From Brevundimonas sp. (GTDB taxonomy: Bacteria > Pseudomonadota > Alphaproteobacteria > Caulobacterales > Caulobacteraceae): a stretch of 64,000 nt of DNA. Shown piece after piece: positions 15,586 to 26,290 of this stretch (positions are counted from its first letter, which is position 1; each line of letters begins with the position of its first letter). A model generated the notes under the pieces. That model searched no databases. It had not been told where the DNA came from and saw only the letters and a program-made list of their open reading frames with translations. Where the stretch lies: contig NZ_QFNM01000004.1 in NCBI RefSeq assembly GCF_003248455.1, positions 1 to 64,000 of the forward strand, written 5' to 3'. Both the position numbers and the translations under genes were made by a program.

Positions 15586-16242
15586 CTATTGCACCAGCAT
15601 TTCTTCGATCAGCACGGCGTCGACCTTGCCCGGCGCGGCGATCATGTTGACGCGACGGAGGATTTCGGCGCGCAGCTGATAGGTGCCGGCCGAACCGCTG
15701 AGGTCCTCGGGACGCAGTTCGCGCACGAAGCCGGTGAACATGTCCTGCAGACGCGGCATCTCCTCCTGAAGATGGGTCGCCACGGCGGCGTCGCGCATCT
15801 CCAGCGTCAGCTTCAGTTTCAGGAAGGTCGGGCGGCTGTCGGCCGACTGAATGTTCATGACCATGTCGGGCAGGGTGTAGAAGGTCACGCCGTCCGGCCC
15901 GGCGGCGATGACGCCCAGCGACGGGTCGGCCTCGCCTTCCTTGCCGCCTCCGCCGTGACCGCCGCCCTTCTCTTCCTTCTTTTCGGCCTTCTCCGCGCCA
16001 TGCCCCTGCTCGGCGGCGGCGCCGCCGTGGGCCTCGGCCGGCTTGGGCTTCATCATGAAGAAGGCCGCCGCCCCGCCGCCGCCCAGCACCAGCAGCGCCA
16101 CGGGGGCGATGATGAACAGCAGCGGCAATTTCTTCTTCTTGGGCGCGGCGGCGTCGCCATCGGCCCCCGCCGCCCCGTCCTGGACGGCAGGCAGGGCGGC
16201 GTCCGCAGCCGCGTCGCCCTTCTTCTTGCCGAACTTGAACAT
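15586..16242 (-). CDS. fliL: Flagellar basal body-associated protein FliL
   Basis: A 218-residue inner-membrane protein: basic N-terminus, one transmembrane helix (LPLLFIIAPVALLVLGGGGAA is the region at about 39-60), a Gly/Lys/Glu/His-rich linker and the periplasmic FliL domain (TLPDMVMNIQSADSRPTFLKLKL onward). FliL surrounds the stator and supports torque. It is first in the operon fliL-fliM-DUF6468-motE-like, and a CtrA-like box lies about 50 bp upstream. Confidence 0.92.
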   Translation of the reverse strand: MFKFGKKKGDAAADAALPAVQDGAAGADGDAAAPKKKKLPLLFIIAPVALLVLGGGGAAAFFMMKPKPAEAHGGAAAEQGHGAEKAEKKEEKGGGHGGGGKEGEADPSLGVIAAGPDGVTFYTLPDMVMNIQSADSRPTFLKLKLTLEMRDAAVATHLQEEMPRLQDMFTGFVRELRPEDLSGSAGTYQLRAEILRRVNMIAAPGKVDAVLIEEMLVQ

Positions 16243-16289
16243 GCGCGCGCCCCGGAGACCCTCTCTGGGGGAAGATCGACCGGGTTTGG

Positions 16290-16305
16290 TTAACGCCGCG
16301 TTTAC
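16290..16305. promoter_or_regulatory. CtrA-like box upstream of fliL
   Basis: TTAA-CGCCGCG-TTTAC matches the CtrA consensus TTAA-N7-TTAA at 7 of 8 fixed bases. It lies 48 bp before the fliL start in the fliL/flgF divergent region. In Caulobacter, CtrA activates early flagellar operons, so cell-cycle control of fliL is inferred. Confidence 0.6.
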
Positions 16306-16377
16306 AATGGGCAGGATTTGCCGGGTCGCCCCCTGCCCGGCGCCGCCAGAACCCGCATTCCGCCTGGATTAACCCTG

Positions 16378-16393
16378 TTGGCACGGCCGTTGC
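16378..16393 (+). promoter_or_regulatory. Sigma-54 promoter of the flgF operon
   Basis: TTGGCACGGCCGTTGC fits the sigma-54 -24/-12 consensus almost perfectly (GG and GC spaced as required). It ends 29 bp before the flgF start. FlbD, a sigma-54 activator encoded at 44.6-46.0 kb, is the expected partner. Confidence 0.85.
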
Positions 16394-16422
16394 GAGAATG
16401 CGGGCGAAGGAGCACGCCTCTC

Positions 16423-17163
16423 GTGGAAAACGCCGCCTACATCGGACTGTCACGGCAGATGACGCTGCGTCGCGAACTGGACATCGTGGCCAACAACGTC
16501 GCCAACGCCAACACCACCGGCTTCAAGGTCGAGCAGTTGATGCTCGGCGTCCAGGTGGGCCAGCGCGCCAGGAACGACAGCATCCGCCCCTCCGCCAGCT
16601 TCGTGCTCGACAACGGCGTCGGCCGCGACTTCGGCCAGGGATCGATGCAGCAGACGGGCCGCAACCTGGACTTCGCCATCTCGGGGGAAGGCGCCTTCTT
16701 CACCGTGCGCGACGGCGCGAACGGCCAGGCCTACACCCGCGACGGCGCCTTCACCCTGGACCCGGAAGGCAGGCTGACCACCAAACAGGGCCAGGCCGTG
16801 CTGGGCGGCGGCGCCGAGATCGTCCTGGACCCCGATCTGGGCGCGCCCAGCGTCGGCGAAGACGGCACGATCACTCAGAACGGCCAGGTCACGGGCCGGC
16901 TGTCGGTGGTGCGGTTCGAAACGCTGGGCGTGCTCGAAAAGGGCGGCGACAGCCTTTACCGCAACCGCTCCAACACCCAACCCATCGAGGCCGCGGACGC
17001 CCAGATCCACCAGGGCGCGCTGGAATCCTCCAACGTCAATCCGCTGACCGAAATCACCAATCTGGTCGAGATCAGCCGCGCCTACGAAAGCGTGTCCCGG
17101 ATGATCGACAACACCAACGACCTTAGCCGCCGCGCCGTCGAGCGCCTCGGCAAGGCCGCCTAA
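16423..17163 (+). CDS. flgF: Flagellar proximal rod protein FlgF
   Basis: A 246-residue rod protein with the conserved N-terminal rod/hook segment (ELDIVANNVANANTTGFK) and the matching C-terminal segment (SNVNPLTEITNLVEISRAYES). The start is GTG, chosen because GAAGGAG lies 10 bp before it, the sigma-54 promoter sits upstream, and the protein then begins VENAAYIGLSRQM as in relatives. First gene of flgF-flgG-flgA-flgH. Confidence 0.93.
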   Translation: MENAAYIGLSRQMTLRRELDIVANNVANANTTGFKVEQLMLGVQVGQRARNDSIRPSASFVLDNGVGRDFGQGSMQQTGRNLDFAISGEGAFFTVRDGANGQAYTRDGAFTLDPEGRLTTKQGQAVLGGGAEIVLDPDLGAPSVGEDGTITQNGQVTGRLSVVRFETLGVLEKGGDSLYRNRSNTQPIEAADAQIHQGALESSNVNPLTEITNLVEISRAYESVSRMIDNTNDLSRRAVERLGKAA

Positions 17164-17177
17164 AGGGAGCCCCAAAG

Positions 17178-17966
17178 ATGCGCGCACTTCGCACCGCCGC
17201 CTCGGGCATGGCTGCTCAGCAGCTGAACGTGGAGGTCATCTCCAACAACATCGCCAACATGAACACGGTGGGCTTCAAGAAGCAGCGCGCCGAGTTCCAG
17301 GACCTGCTCTATCAGAACGTCGAACGGATGGGCGCGCAGTCGTCCAGCGCCGGCACCGTCGTTCCGACCGGCATCCAGATCGGCGCGGGCGTCAAGGCGG
17401 GCGCCGTCTATCGCGTCACCGAACAGGGCACGCCCCAGGCGACCGGCAATCCCTATGACATGGCCATCGACGGCAAGGGCTATTTCCAGATCACCCTGCC
17501 CTCGGGCGAAATCGGCTATACCCGCGCGGGCAATCTTCAGGTCAGCCCGGAAGGTCAGATCGTCACCGACGACGGCTACCTGCTGGAACCCGCCATCACC
17601 ATCCCGCAGGACACGACCAAGCTGACCATCTCCAAGACCGGCCTGGTCCAGGTGACGCAGGACGGCCAGACCGCCCCGACCACCGTGGGGCAGATCGAAC
17701 TGGCCAACTTCTTCAACGAAGCGGGGCTGGAAGCCATCGGCGACAATCTGCTGCTGGAGACGGCGGCCTCGGGTCCGGCCATCGTCGGCACGCCGGGCGA
17801 CGTGGGCTTCGGCCAGGTGCTGCAAAACTACACCGAGGCGTCGAACGTGGACGCAGTCTCGGAAATCAGCGCCCTGATCGTGGCCCAGCGCGCCTATGAG
17901 ATGAATTCCAAGGTCATCTCGACCGCCGACCAGATGCTGTCGGTCGCCTCGCAAGTGAAGAGCTGA
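17178..17966 (+). CDS. flgG: Flagellar distal rod protein FlgG
   Basis: A 262-residue protein of the usual FlgG length, with N-terminal MRALRTAASGMAAQQLNVEVI and NNIANMNTVGFKK and C-terminal SNVDAVSEISALIVAQRAYEMNSKV. It forms the distal part of the flagellar drive shaft after export by the flagellar type III apparatus. It follows flgF by 14 bp and has an AAAGGGA ribosome binding site. Confidence 0.96.
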   Translation: MRALRTAASGMAAQQLNVEVISNNIANMNTVGFKKQRAEFQDLLYQNVERMGAQSSSAGTVVPTGIQIGAGVKAGAVYRVTEQGTPQATGNPYDMAIDGKGYFQITLPSGEIGYTRAGNLQVSPEGQIVTDDGYLLEPAITIPQDTTKLTISKTGLVQVTQDGQTAPTTVGQIELANFFNEAGLEAIGDNLLLETAASGPAIVGTPGDVGFGQVLQNYTEASNVDAVSEISALIVAQRAYEMNSKVISTADQMLSVASQVKS

Positions 17967-17969
17967 GCC

Positions 17970-18578
17970 ATGCGCCTGACCCGAACGCTCATCCTTTCGG
18001 TCGCCGCCTGCGCCTTCGCCGGCTCGGCATGGGCCGGCCCGATCGTGCTGCGCGCCAATCCGGTCGACGACGACGGCCGCGTCACCCTGGGCGATCTGTT
18101 CGAGGGCGCCGGGGCCGCCGCCGACGTCATGGTGGCCCAGCGCGTGGGTCCGTCCGTCGTGCTGGAGGCCGGTCAGCTTCAGGCCCAGGCGCGCCAGGCT
18201 GGTCTGGACTGGGCCAATCCCAACGGCCTGCGCCGGGTCGCCGTGCGTCGCGCCGAGGCGCCGGTTCAGGGCATGGCGGAGGCCCCCGCTGCGTCCGCCG
18301 CGGTCCAGCCGACCGCCCGCGCCGCCTATCGACCCGGCGCGGTCCAGCAGGTCATCGCCCGCAACGACATGGTGCGCGTCACCTATCAGGTAGGCGGGGT
18401 GAACCTGGCCGTCATGGGCAAGGCCATGCGCGGCGCCGGCCTGGGCGAACCCGTCGCCATCATGAACACTGCGTCCAACCGCGTCATCGACGCGGTCGCC
18501 TCCGGTCCCGGCCAGGCCGTCGCCGGTCCGGCCGCCGATGTCGCCCGCGCCGCCCCTCAACAGTTCGCCGCCCGCTAG
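17970..18578 (+). CDS. flgA: Flagellar P-ring assembly chaperone FlgA
   Basis: A 202-residue periplasmic protein with a cleavable signal peptide (MRLTRTLILSVAACAFAGSAWA), a beta-clip/SAF-like middle and the FlgA C-terminal segment (QVIARNDMVRVTYQVGGVNLAVMGKAM). It helps FlgI assemble the P ring. It starts 3 bp after flgG. flgI itself is not in the window. Confidence 0.9.
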   Translation: MRLTRTLILSVAACAFAGSAWAGPIVLRANPVDDDGRVTLGDLFEGAGAAADVMVAQRVGPSVVLEAGQLQAQARQAGLDWANPNGLRRVAVRRAEAPVQGMAEAPAASAAVQPTARAAYRPGAVQQVIARNDMVRVTYQVGGVNLAVMGKAMRGAGLGEPVAIMNTASNRVIDAVASGPGQAVAGPAADVARAAPQQFAAR

Positions 18579-18590
18579 GGACTCCCCGTC

Positions 18591-19313
18591 ATGCGCAAGA
18601 TCATCCTGACCATCGCCGCCATCGCCCCCCTGGCCGCCTGTTCCACCGTCGCGGAGACGGTGCGCGGCCCCGAACTGGCCCCCATCGGCTATCCGGCCGC
18701 CCTGGTCCCGGTGCAGCAGGCCTATCTGCCGGCGCCCCAGACCGCGCCCGCCAGCGCCAACAGCCTGTGGCGCGCCGGCGCCCGAACCTTCTTCGGCGAT
18801 CAGCGCGCGCGGCATATCGGCGACATCCTGACGGTCAAGATCGACATCGACGACCGCGCCCAGACGCAGAACTCGACCCAGCGGTCGCGTTCCAACGACA
18901 TTTCAGGCGGCGTCTCTCACCTGTTCGGTCTGGAAAGCAGCCTGGGCCGCATCCTCCCCGGCGGATTCGACCGTTCGAACATGGTCGGGATGGAGGGCGA
19001 ATCGAAGTCGGCGGGAACCGGCTCGGTCAACCGGGCGGAGAAGGTGTCCCTGACCATCGCCGCCGTCGTCACCGATGTCCTCGCCAACGGCAATCTGGTG
19101 ATCCAGGGTCGGCAGGAAGTGCGCACCAATCGCGAGGTCCGCGAACTGACCGTCGCCGGCATCGTGCGGCCCGAGGACATCTCCTCGGCCAATGCGATCA
19201 ACCACACCCAGATCGCCGAGGCGCGCATCTCCTACGGCGGGCGCGGCGACATCAGCCGCGTCCAGTCGGCCCCGGCCGCCCAGAGCCTGGTGGAGCGGTT
19301 CAGCCCCTTCTGA
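18591..19313 (+). CDS. flgH: Flagellar L-ring lipoprotein FlgH
   Basis: A 240-residue outer-membrane lipoprotein forming the L ring. The N-terminus MRKIILTIAAIAPLAAC carries a lipobox with Cys17. Conserved FlgH segments are visible: SLWRAGARTFFGDQRARHIGDILTV and LVIQGRQEVRTNREVRELTVAGIVRPEDI. Last gene of the sigma-54-driven flgF operon; a short hairpin follows its stop. Confidence 0.95.
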   Translation: MRKIILTIAAIAPLAACSTVAETVRGPELAPIGYPAALVPVQQAYLPAPQTAPASANSLWRAGARTFFGDQRARHIGDILTVKIDIDDRAQTQNSTQRSRSNDISGGVSHLFGLESSLGRILPGGFDRSNMVGMEGESKSAGTGSVNRAEKVSLTIAAVVTDVLANGNLVIQGRQEVRTNREVRELTVAGIVRPEDISSANAINHTQIAEARISYGGRGDISRVQSAPAAQSLVERFSPF

Positions 19314-19332
19314 TCCGCCCGATTGAACCGTC

Positions 19333-19349
19333 CGCGGATAACCGCGTTT
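19333..19349 (+). terminator. Weak hairpin after flgH
   Basis: CGCGG-ATAA-CCGCG followed by TTT begins 20 bp after the flgH stop. The stem is short and the T-run minimal, so it is only a possible terminator. Confidence 0.3.
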
Positions 19350-19438
19350 CGTCCTGCTGAAGCCTGTCGGGAGGACGTGCGGCTGTCTGATCTCTTGCGG
19401 TTTGGGGCCGGCCCGACGACATTGGGCCAGACGCGGCG

Positions 19439-19891
19439 ATGCGCGTCGTCGGCGGGGGCTGGCGCATGATGCCTATGGTTTCGGCCCTGGCGGCCCTGGC
19501 GTTGCAGGCCGCTTCGGGGGGCTGGACCTGGAGCCTCTATGAAGGCGACGGCCCCTTGGTGTTGGCCAACGACATTCCCGACACGGCCGAACTGCGCGCC
19601 ACGCTTCAATGTCAGCCCGGTTCCGGGGCCGTGACCGTCTCTGTCTACGGCTCGCCCGTCTCGGCCGGCTTCGCCCGCATCACCGCCGGCGGGGCGACGG
19701 CGGCCAGCCAGGCGCGGGTCGGGCGCGACGGCAAGCTGGAAGCCGGCATACCCGTCGGACACCCCGCCTTTTCGGCCTTCGTCGCCGACGGCCGCATGAC
19801 CATAGCCGTCGGCGACGATGTCAGGTCGATCACGGTCGAACGCCCCCATATGGCCAAGCTTCGCCGCTTCGCCGACCGCTGCGCCGGATAG
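19439..19891 (+). CDS. Exported protein of unknown function (first of a tandem pair)
   Basis: A 150-residue protein with a hydrophobic N-terminus (MMPMVSALAALALQAAS), probably a signal peptide; translation may start at the internal ATG at 19466 or 19469 instead. The mature part is beta-rich with two Cys (LQCQPGS and FADRCAG). It shares its plan with the next gene: W-containing start, LxCQxGxGA segment near the middle, final F-x(2-3)-C-(A)G. No family name is recognised. Confidence 0.65.
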   Translation: MRVVGGGWRMMPMVSALAALALQAASGGWTWSLYEGDGPLVLANDIPDTAELRATLQCQPGSGAVTVSVYGSPVSAGFARITAGGATAASQARVGRDGKLEAGIPVGHPAFSAFVADGRMTIAVGDDVRSITVERPHMAKLRRFADRCAG

Positions 19892-19903
19892 AAGAGATCA
19901 AGC

Positions 19904-20407
19904 ATGCGCCTGTCCCGCCTGATCCCGTCCCTGATCGCCGTCTCCGCCGTGGCCGCCTGCGCCACCCATGCGCCGTCGCCGGGCGACGCTTTGTCCGGCG
20001 CGTCCGGCGCCCCCGCCGCCACGCCCGGCCTGGACTGGTTCATGAACCGCGACGGTTCGGAGGCCAGCCTGGCCTATGGGGTGGCGAACAGCGACGAGGT
20101 GAAGCTGCATCTGCTGTGTCAGGCCGGCACGGGCGCGCTGGAGGTCACGGCGTCCAGCGAGAAGCCGGGCCGGGAAATCCATCTGGAATCGGGCGGCGAC
20201 ACCGAACGCTATGCTGCGACATCGGAGCCGGCCGTCGTTCACGAAGGCGAGTTGCTGACCGCGCACGCCGCGACCAAGGACCCGGTCTTCCAGCGGTTCC
20301 GCCGCCTGGGCTGGATCGCCAACTGGGCCGACGGTGAACGCGAAGTCTATGTCGCCCACCCGACCGCCAAGGCCGGGATCGAACGGTTCTTCGCCGTCTG
20401 CGGTTGA
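19904..20407 (+). CDS. Putative lipoprotein, paralogue of the preceding gene
   Basis: A 167-residue protein with a lipoprotein signal (MRLSRLIPSLIAVSAVAAC, Cys19). The mature domain has LHLLCQAGTGALEVTASSEKPG and a terminal RFFAVCG, aligning with the neighbouring protein (LQCQPGSGAVTVSVYG and RFADRCAG). The gene starts 12 bp after the neighbour's stop, so the pair is probably a duplication expressed together. Function unknown. Confidence 0.7.
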   Translation: MRLSRLIPSLIAVSAVAACATHAPSPGDALSGASGAPAATPGLDWFMNRDGSEASLAYGVANSDEVKLHLLCQAGTGALEVTASSEKPGREIHLESGGDTERYAATSEPAVVHEGELLTAHAATKDPVFQRFRRLGWIANWADGEREVYVAHPTAKAGIERFFAVCG

Positions 20408-20458
20408 CGCCGCCCCAAGGCTAGGCTTGCACTGCGCCCCTGCACTGGAGGGCGCACG

Positions 20459-22243
20459 ATGAAGATTTCCCACATGGCCTTGGCGGCCCTGCTCGCCTCG
20501 GCCTCGCCTGCATTCGTCCTGGCCCAGGCCGCGAGCGCTGCGGTCGCTGCGCCGTCGGACGCCGCACTGAACGTCCTGATCGCCGATTACGAGACCTATC
20601 TGAAGTCGGTCGACCCCTTCTCGGCCGGCGGCGAGGGCGACGTGGAGGCGATGGGCCGGGTTCCCGATCTGTCGCGCGCCTTCGAACTGGCCCAACGGGC
20701 GCCGCTGGAGGCGTTCGTGCGTCGGCTGGACGCCGTCGACCCGGCAAGTCTTTCCCACGCGGGCGCCATCAACCACGCCTTCCTGCTCTACAGCCTGAAA
20801 CGCAGCATCGAAGGGCTGGACTACGACGCCGGCCGACTGGCGTTCGACAGCGAGGGCGGGCCGGGAACCTGGGCCCTGTATGTCGGGGGAAGCACGCGGC
20901 TGAACTCGACGGCGGAGGCCCAGGCCTATATCCGGCGCATCCGGGGCTTCGGCGGCATCTACGCCCAGACGACCGAAAATGCGCGGCGCGGCCTGGATAC
21001 GGGCCTGATCCAGGCCAGGTCGGTGACGGAAAGCGCCGTAGCCCTGGCCCGCAACGACGTGGCGATAGCGCCCGACGCCGAGCCATTGCTGAAACCCTTC
21101 GACACCCTGCCCGCGACCGTGTCCCAGGCCGACAAGGATCGACTGAGGGTCGAGGGCGCCGCCGCCGTCGCCTCGGTCATCGTCCCGGCGCGTCAGGCCT
21201 GGCTGAGTTTCCTGGAAACCGACTACCTGCCCAAGGCGCCGGTCGAACCCGGCATCGGCGCCCGTCCGGGCGGCAAGGCGCTCTACGCCTATCTGGTGCG
21301 GGGCCACACCACCACCGACCTGACGCCCGACCAGATCCACCAGATCGGCCTGTCCGAAGTGGCCCGCATCCGCGCCCGGATGGAGACGGAGATGAAGGCG
21401 TCGGGCTGGACCGGCGACTTCGCCGGTTTCCTGAACTTCCTGCGCACCGACCCCCGGTTCTATGCCGCCAGCCGCGAACAACTGCTGGAAAAGGCGTCGG
21501 AAATGGCCAAGCGCGCGGACGGCGGCCTGCCGGCCCTGTTCGCCACCCTGCCCCGTCTTCCCTATGACGTGCAGCCCGTTCCGCCCCAGATTGAGGCGAA
21601 CTACACCACAGGCCGCTACAACGGCGGGTCGATGCAGAACGGCGTGGCCGCCCACTACATCGTCAATACGTCCAAGCTGGACCAGCGGCCCCTCTATGAG
21701 TTGCCGGCCCTGACCCTTCACGAGGCCGTGCCCGGCCACCACATCCAGATCGCCCTGCAGCAGGAGGCGGCCGGCCAACCCTATTTCCGGCGGCAGGCCA
21801 ATGTCAGCGCCTTCACCGAGGGCTGGGGCCTGTACGCCGAATATCTGGGCGAGGAGATGGGCTTCTATCGCACGCCCTACGAACGGTTCGGCCGGCTGTC
21901 CTACGAGATGTGGCGCGCCTGTCGCCTCGTGGCCGACACCGGCCTGCATTGGATGGGCTGGAGCGAGGAACAGGCGCGCGCCTGTTTCCGCGACAACTCG
22001 GCCCTGGCGCCGCACAATATCGAGACCGAGTTGCAGCGTTATATCGGTTGGCCGGGCCAGGCGACCGCCTACAAGATCGGCGAAATCCGCCTGCGCGAAA
22101 TCCGCGCCAGGGCCGAGCGTGAACTGGGGCCGAAGTTCAATGTGCGGACGTTCCACGACGCGCTGCTGACCGAGGGCCCGTTGCCGCTGGACTTGCTGGA
22201 CCGGCGCATGGACGCCTGGATCGCGGAGCAGAAGGCGATGTGA
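20459..22243 (+). CDS. DUF885 family secreted metalloprotein (peptidase-like)
   Basis: A 594-residue protein with a signal peptide (MKISHMALAALLASASPAFVLA). The DUF885 hallmark LHEAVPGHH, an HExxxHH metal-binding motif, is near residue 421, followed by FTEGWGLYAEYLGEE with the expected third-ligand Glu. Members are presumed zinc peptidases; the substrate is unknown. A GGAGGG ribosome binding site precedes the ATG. Confidence 0.85.
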   Translation: MKISHMALAALLASASPAFVLAQAASAAVAAPSDAALNVLIADYETYLKSVDPFSAGGEGDVEAMGRVPDLSRAFELAQRAPLEAFVRRLDAVDPASLSHAGAINHAFLLYSLKRSIEGLDYDAGRLAFDSEGGPGTWALYVGGSTRLNSTAEAQAYIRRIRGFGGIYAQTTENARRGLDTGLIQARSVTESAVALARNDVAIAPDAEPLLKPFDTLPATVSQADKDRLRVEGAAAVASVIVPARQAWLSFLETDYLPKAPVEPGIGARPGGKALYAYLVRGHTTTDLTPDQIHQIGLSEVARIRARMETEMKASGWTGDFAGFLNFLRTDPRFYAASREQLLEKASEMAKRADGGLPALFATLPRLPYDVQPVPPQIEANYTTGRYNGGSMQNGVAAHYIVNTSKLDQRPLYELPALTLHEAVPGHHIQIALQQEAAGQPYFRRQANVSAFTEGWGLYAEYLGEEMGFYRTPYERFGRLSYEMWRACRLVADTGLHWMGWSEEQARACFRDNSALAPHNIETELQRYIGWPGQATAYKIGEIRLREIRARAERELGPKFNVRTFHDALLTEGPLPLDLLDRRMDAWIAEQKAM

Positions 22244-22246
22244 AAC

Positions 22247-23245
22247 CTAGGCCCAATCCGGCTCGGGCAAGCCTTTCGACCGCAGGAATTCCGGGTTGAA
22301 CAGCTTGGACGCATAGCGCGAGCCTGGGTCGCACAGGCAGGTGACGATGGTCTTGCCCGGCCCGATCTCCCGGGCCAGGCGCACGGCGCCGGCGATATTC
22401 ACCCCGGCCGAACCGCCCAGCGACAAGCCTTCGTGTTTCACCAGATCGAACAACAGGGGCAGGAACTCCGCGTCCTCGATCCGGTAGACGTGGTCGGGCG
22501 TGAACCCCTCCAGATTGCCGGTGATCCGCGCCACCCCGATGCCTTCGGTGATGGACGAGCCTTCGCCCGACATTTCGCCCTTGCTGAACCAGTTGAACAG
22601 GGCCGCCCCCGCCGGATCGGCCAGGGCGATCGTCACATCGGGCTTCTTTTCACGCAGATAGGCCGAGACGCCGGCGATGGTGCCGCCCGAGCCGACCGCC
22701 GAGACGAAGGCGTCCACCCGGCCGTCCGTCTGGGCCCAGATCTCGGGGCCGGTGGCGGCGTAGTGAGCGTCGCGATTGGCGGTGTTGTCGAACTGATTGG
22801 CCCAGAGGGCGCCCGCCTCTTGGCTGTCGTTCAATTCGGCGGCGAGGCGGCCCGAATAGTGAACGAAATGATTGGGGCTGGAGAAGGGGGCGGCGTCCAC
22901 CTCGACCAGGCGCGCGCCCAGCGAACGGATGGCGGACTTCTTCTCTTCGGACTGGGTGCGTGGAATGACGATGACCACCGGATGGCCCAGGGCCGCCCCG
23001 ACCAGGGCCAGGCCGATGCCGGTGTTGCCGGCCGTCCCCTCCACCAGGGTTCCGCCGGGCTTCAGCGCGCCCGACGCCCGCGCGGTCTGGACGATGGACA
23101 GGGCCGCGCGATCCTTGATCGAGCCGCCGGGATTCAAGAACTCGGCCTTGCCCAGGATTTCGCAGCCCGTCTGATCGGACAGACGGTTCAGGCGCACCAG
23201 CGGCGTATCGCCGATCAGGTCGATGACGTTAGGCGTGACAAACAA
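22247..23245 (-). CDS. cysK: Cysteine synthase A (O-acetylserine sulfhydrylase)
   Basis: A 332-residue PLP enzyme that combines O-acetylserine with sulfide to make cysteine. K44 in NPGGSIKDRAALS is the PLP lysine. The substrate loop EGTAGNTGIGLA and phosphate-binding GSGGTIAG are present. It starts at TTG with no obvious ribosome binding site, 36 bp downstream of the cysH fusion, so it probably ends the cys operon. Confidence 0.93.
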   Translation of the reverse strand: MFVTPNVIDLIGDTPLVRLNRLSDQTGCEILGKAEFLNPGGSIKDRAALSIVQTARASGALKPGGTLVEGTAGNTGIGLALVGAALGHPVVIVIPRTQSEEKKSAIRSLGARLVEVDAAPFSSPNHFVHYSGRLAAELNDSQEAGALWANQFDNTANRDAHYAATGPEIWAQTDGRVDAFVSAVGSGGTIAGVSAYLREKKPDVTIALADPAGAALFNWFSKGEMSGEGSSITEGIGVARITGNLEGFTPDHVYRIEDAEFLPLLFDLVKHEGLSLGGSAGVNIAGAVRLAREIGPGKTIVTCLCDPGSRYASKLFNPEFLRSKGLPEPDWA

Positions 23246-23281
23246 GGCGAAGCTTTCGGAGGAGGTCGAAACGAGAAGGGA

Positions 23282-24344
23282 TCAGGCGGCGGCCTGACGT
23301 TGGCCTAAGTGGATGCCGCATTCCACCTTGTCCATGCCCGACCAGCGTCCGGCGCGCGCGTCCTCCCCGTCCTGCACCGCCCGCGTGCAGGGCCAGCAGC
23401 CGATGGAGCGATAACCCTGCTCGACCAGCGGATGGCGCGGCAGGTCGTGATCGTCCAGCCAGGCTTCGACATCGGCGGCGTCCCAGTTCGCCAGCGGATT
23501 GATCCGCAACACCCCGTCCAGAACCTCGAACGGCTTCAGCGCCGCCCGCGTCGCGGCCTGATAGCGTTTGCGTCCGGTGATCAGGGCGTTGAACCCGGCC
23601 GTCGCCCGCGCAAGCGGTCGCACCTTGCGCAGATCGCAGCAGGCGTCGGCGTCGGTCTTCCAAAGGTCGTCGCGGGCGTCCAGCATCGCCTTCTCCCCGG
23701 CGTCCGGCGCAACCAGACGCACGTCGGTCAGGCCCAGGACCTTCGTCAGCTGAGTGCGATAGGACAGGGTCTGCAAAAAATGTTGTCCGGTCTCTAAAAA
23801 AACCACCGGAACGTCGAGATTTTGTCGAGCAATTGTATCGAGCAGCACCGCCGATTCCGCGCCGAACGAAGAGATGGCGCCGACGCGCAGGCCCAGCGCC
23901 GGGTTCAGCGCCGCCTTGACGATTTCGCTCGCGTCCTTGCCCTCCGTCTCGCGGTTCAGCCGGTCGGCCAGCGCCTTGAGGTCGGGATCGTTGGAGGCGG
24001 CGCGACGGCGGCGCCAGATGGTCGGCGCGGGGTCGGCCGCGGGCTGATAGGCGGCGCTGAAGGCCTGGTCCATCCGCGCCCAGGCGGCGGCGTCCGCGCC
24101 CTCGCCCAGTTCGACGCCGTCGAACCCGGACCGGCGCAGGTGCCGCGCCTGGTCCGGCAACAACTTGCCCGCCGCGATCAGCCGCCCGGCATAGCCCCGC
24201 TCGCGCAGGATGGCGGCCAGGGAGAAGCCGCGCCCGTCGCGGAAGGCGTCGAACTCCAGCACCAGCACGTCTTCATCGGCGGCGGCGGCCTCGACCTCGT
24301 CCACCGGCGTCGCGACCGACAGGCGCAGACCGTTCTGACGGCCT

Positions 24345-24361
<17 letters not shown>
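23282..24361 (-). CDS. cysH: DUF934-CysH fusion: assimilatory adenylyl-sulfate (APS) reductase
   Basis: A 359-residue protein made of two parts that are separate genes in many bacteria. Residues about 10-115 match DUF934 (DVLVLEFDAFRDGRGFSLAAILRERGYAGR is its core region). Residues about 125-350 are a PAPS/APS reductase. C241-C242 (CCDLRK) with C322-x-x-C325 (GCWPC) are the four cysteines that bind [4Fe-4S] in APS-type enzymes, and C348 in ECGIH is the catalytic cysteine. It reduces APS to sulfite using thioredoxin. The ATG overlaps the end of cysI by 17 bp. Confidence 0.9.
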
Positions 24362-26014
<1,653 letters not shown>

Positions 26015-26015
<1 letters not shown>

Positions 26016-26290
26016 CAGCCGAGTCCTCCGGCGACGCTGTGGCCCACGGTCGGTCCGGCCGAGCGGATGCGCTCCTTCAGCCGGTCGCGGCCCGAGGGGA
26101 CATGGCCGTCCACCTCGACCGCATAGGGATTGACGAAGACATCCGGGCGCCCCGCCAGCTCGGCCAAGACGATGTCGGCCGTCGTCTCGTCCAGCACGGA
26201 CGCCTGGTCGATGCGGTCCACCGGCTGATTGTCCAAGCCCGCATAGATGACGCGCCCGTCCGACAGGCGGTTGGCGGTGACGATCTTCAT
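26015..26290 (-). CDS. DUF2849 protein of the sulfite reductase operon
   Basis: A 91-residue protein (MKIVTANRLSDGRVIYAG...) of the DUF2849 family, almost always encoded between cysG and cysI in alphaproteobacteria. It overlaps both neighbours by 4 bp (ATGA junctions), implying tight stoichiometry with CysI. A role as accessory or electron-transfer partner replacing CysJ is inferred from context only. Confidence 0.85.

Noticed and set aside
14540..16453. FliM as a 637-residue fusion with an N-terminal domain
   Set aside because: The frame is open upstream only as a shadow of fliL. FliM proper begins at the ATG at 15583, next to the CheY-binding motif.
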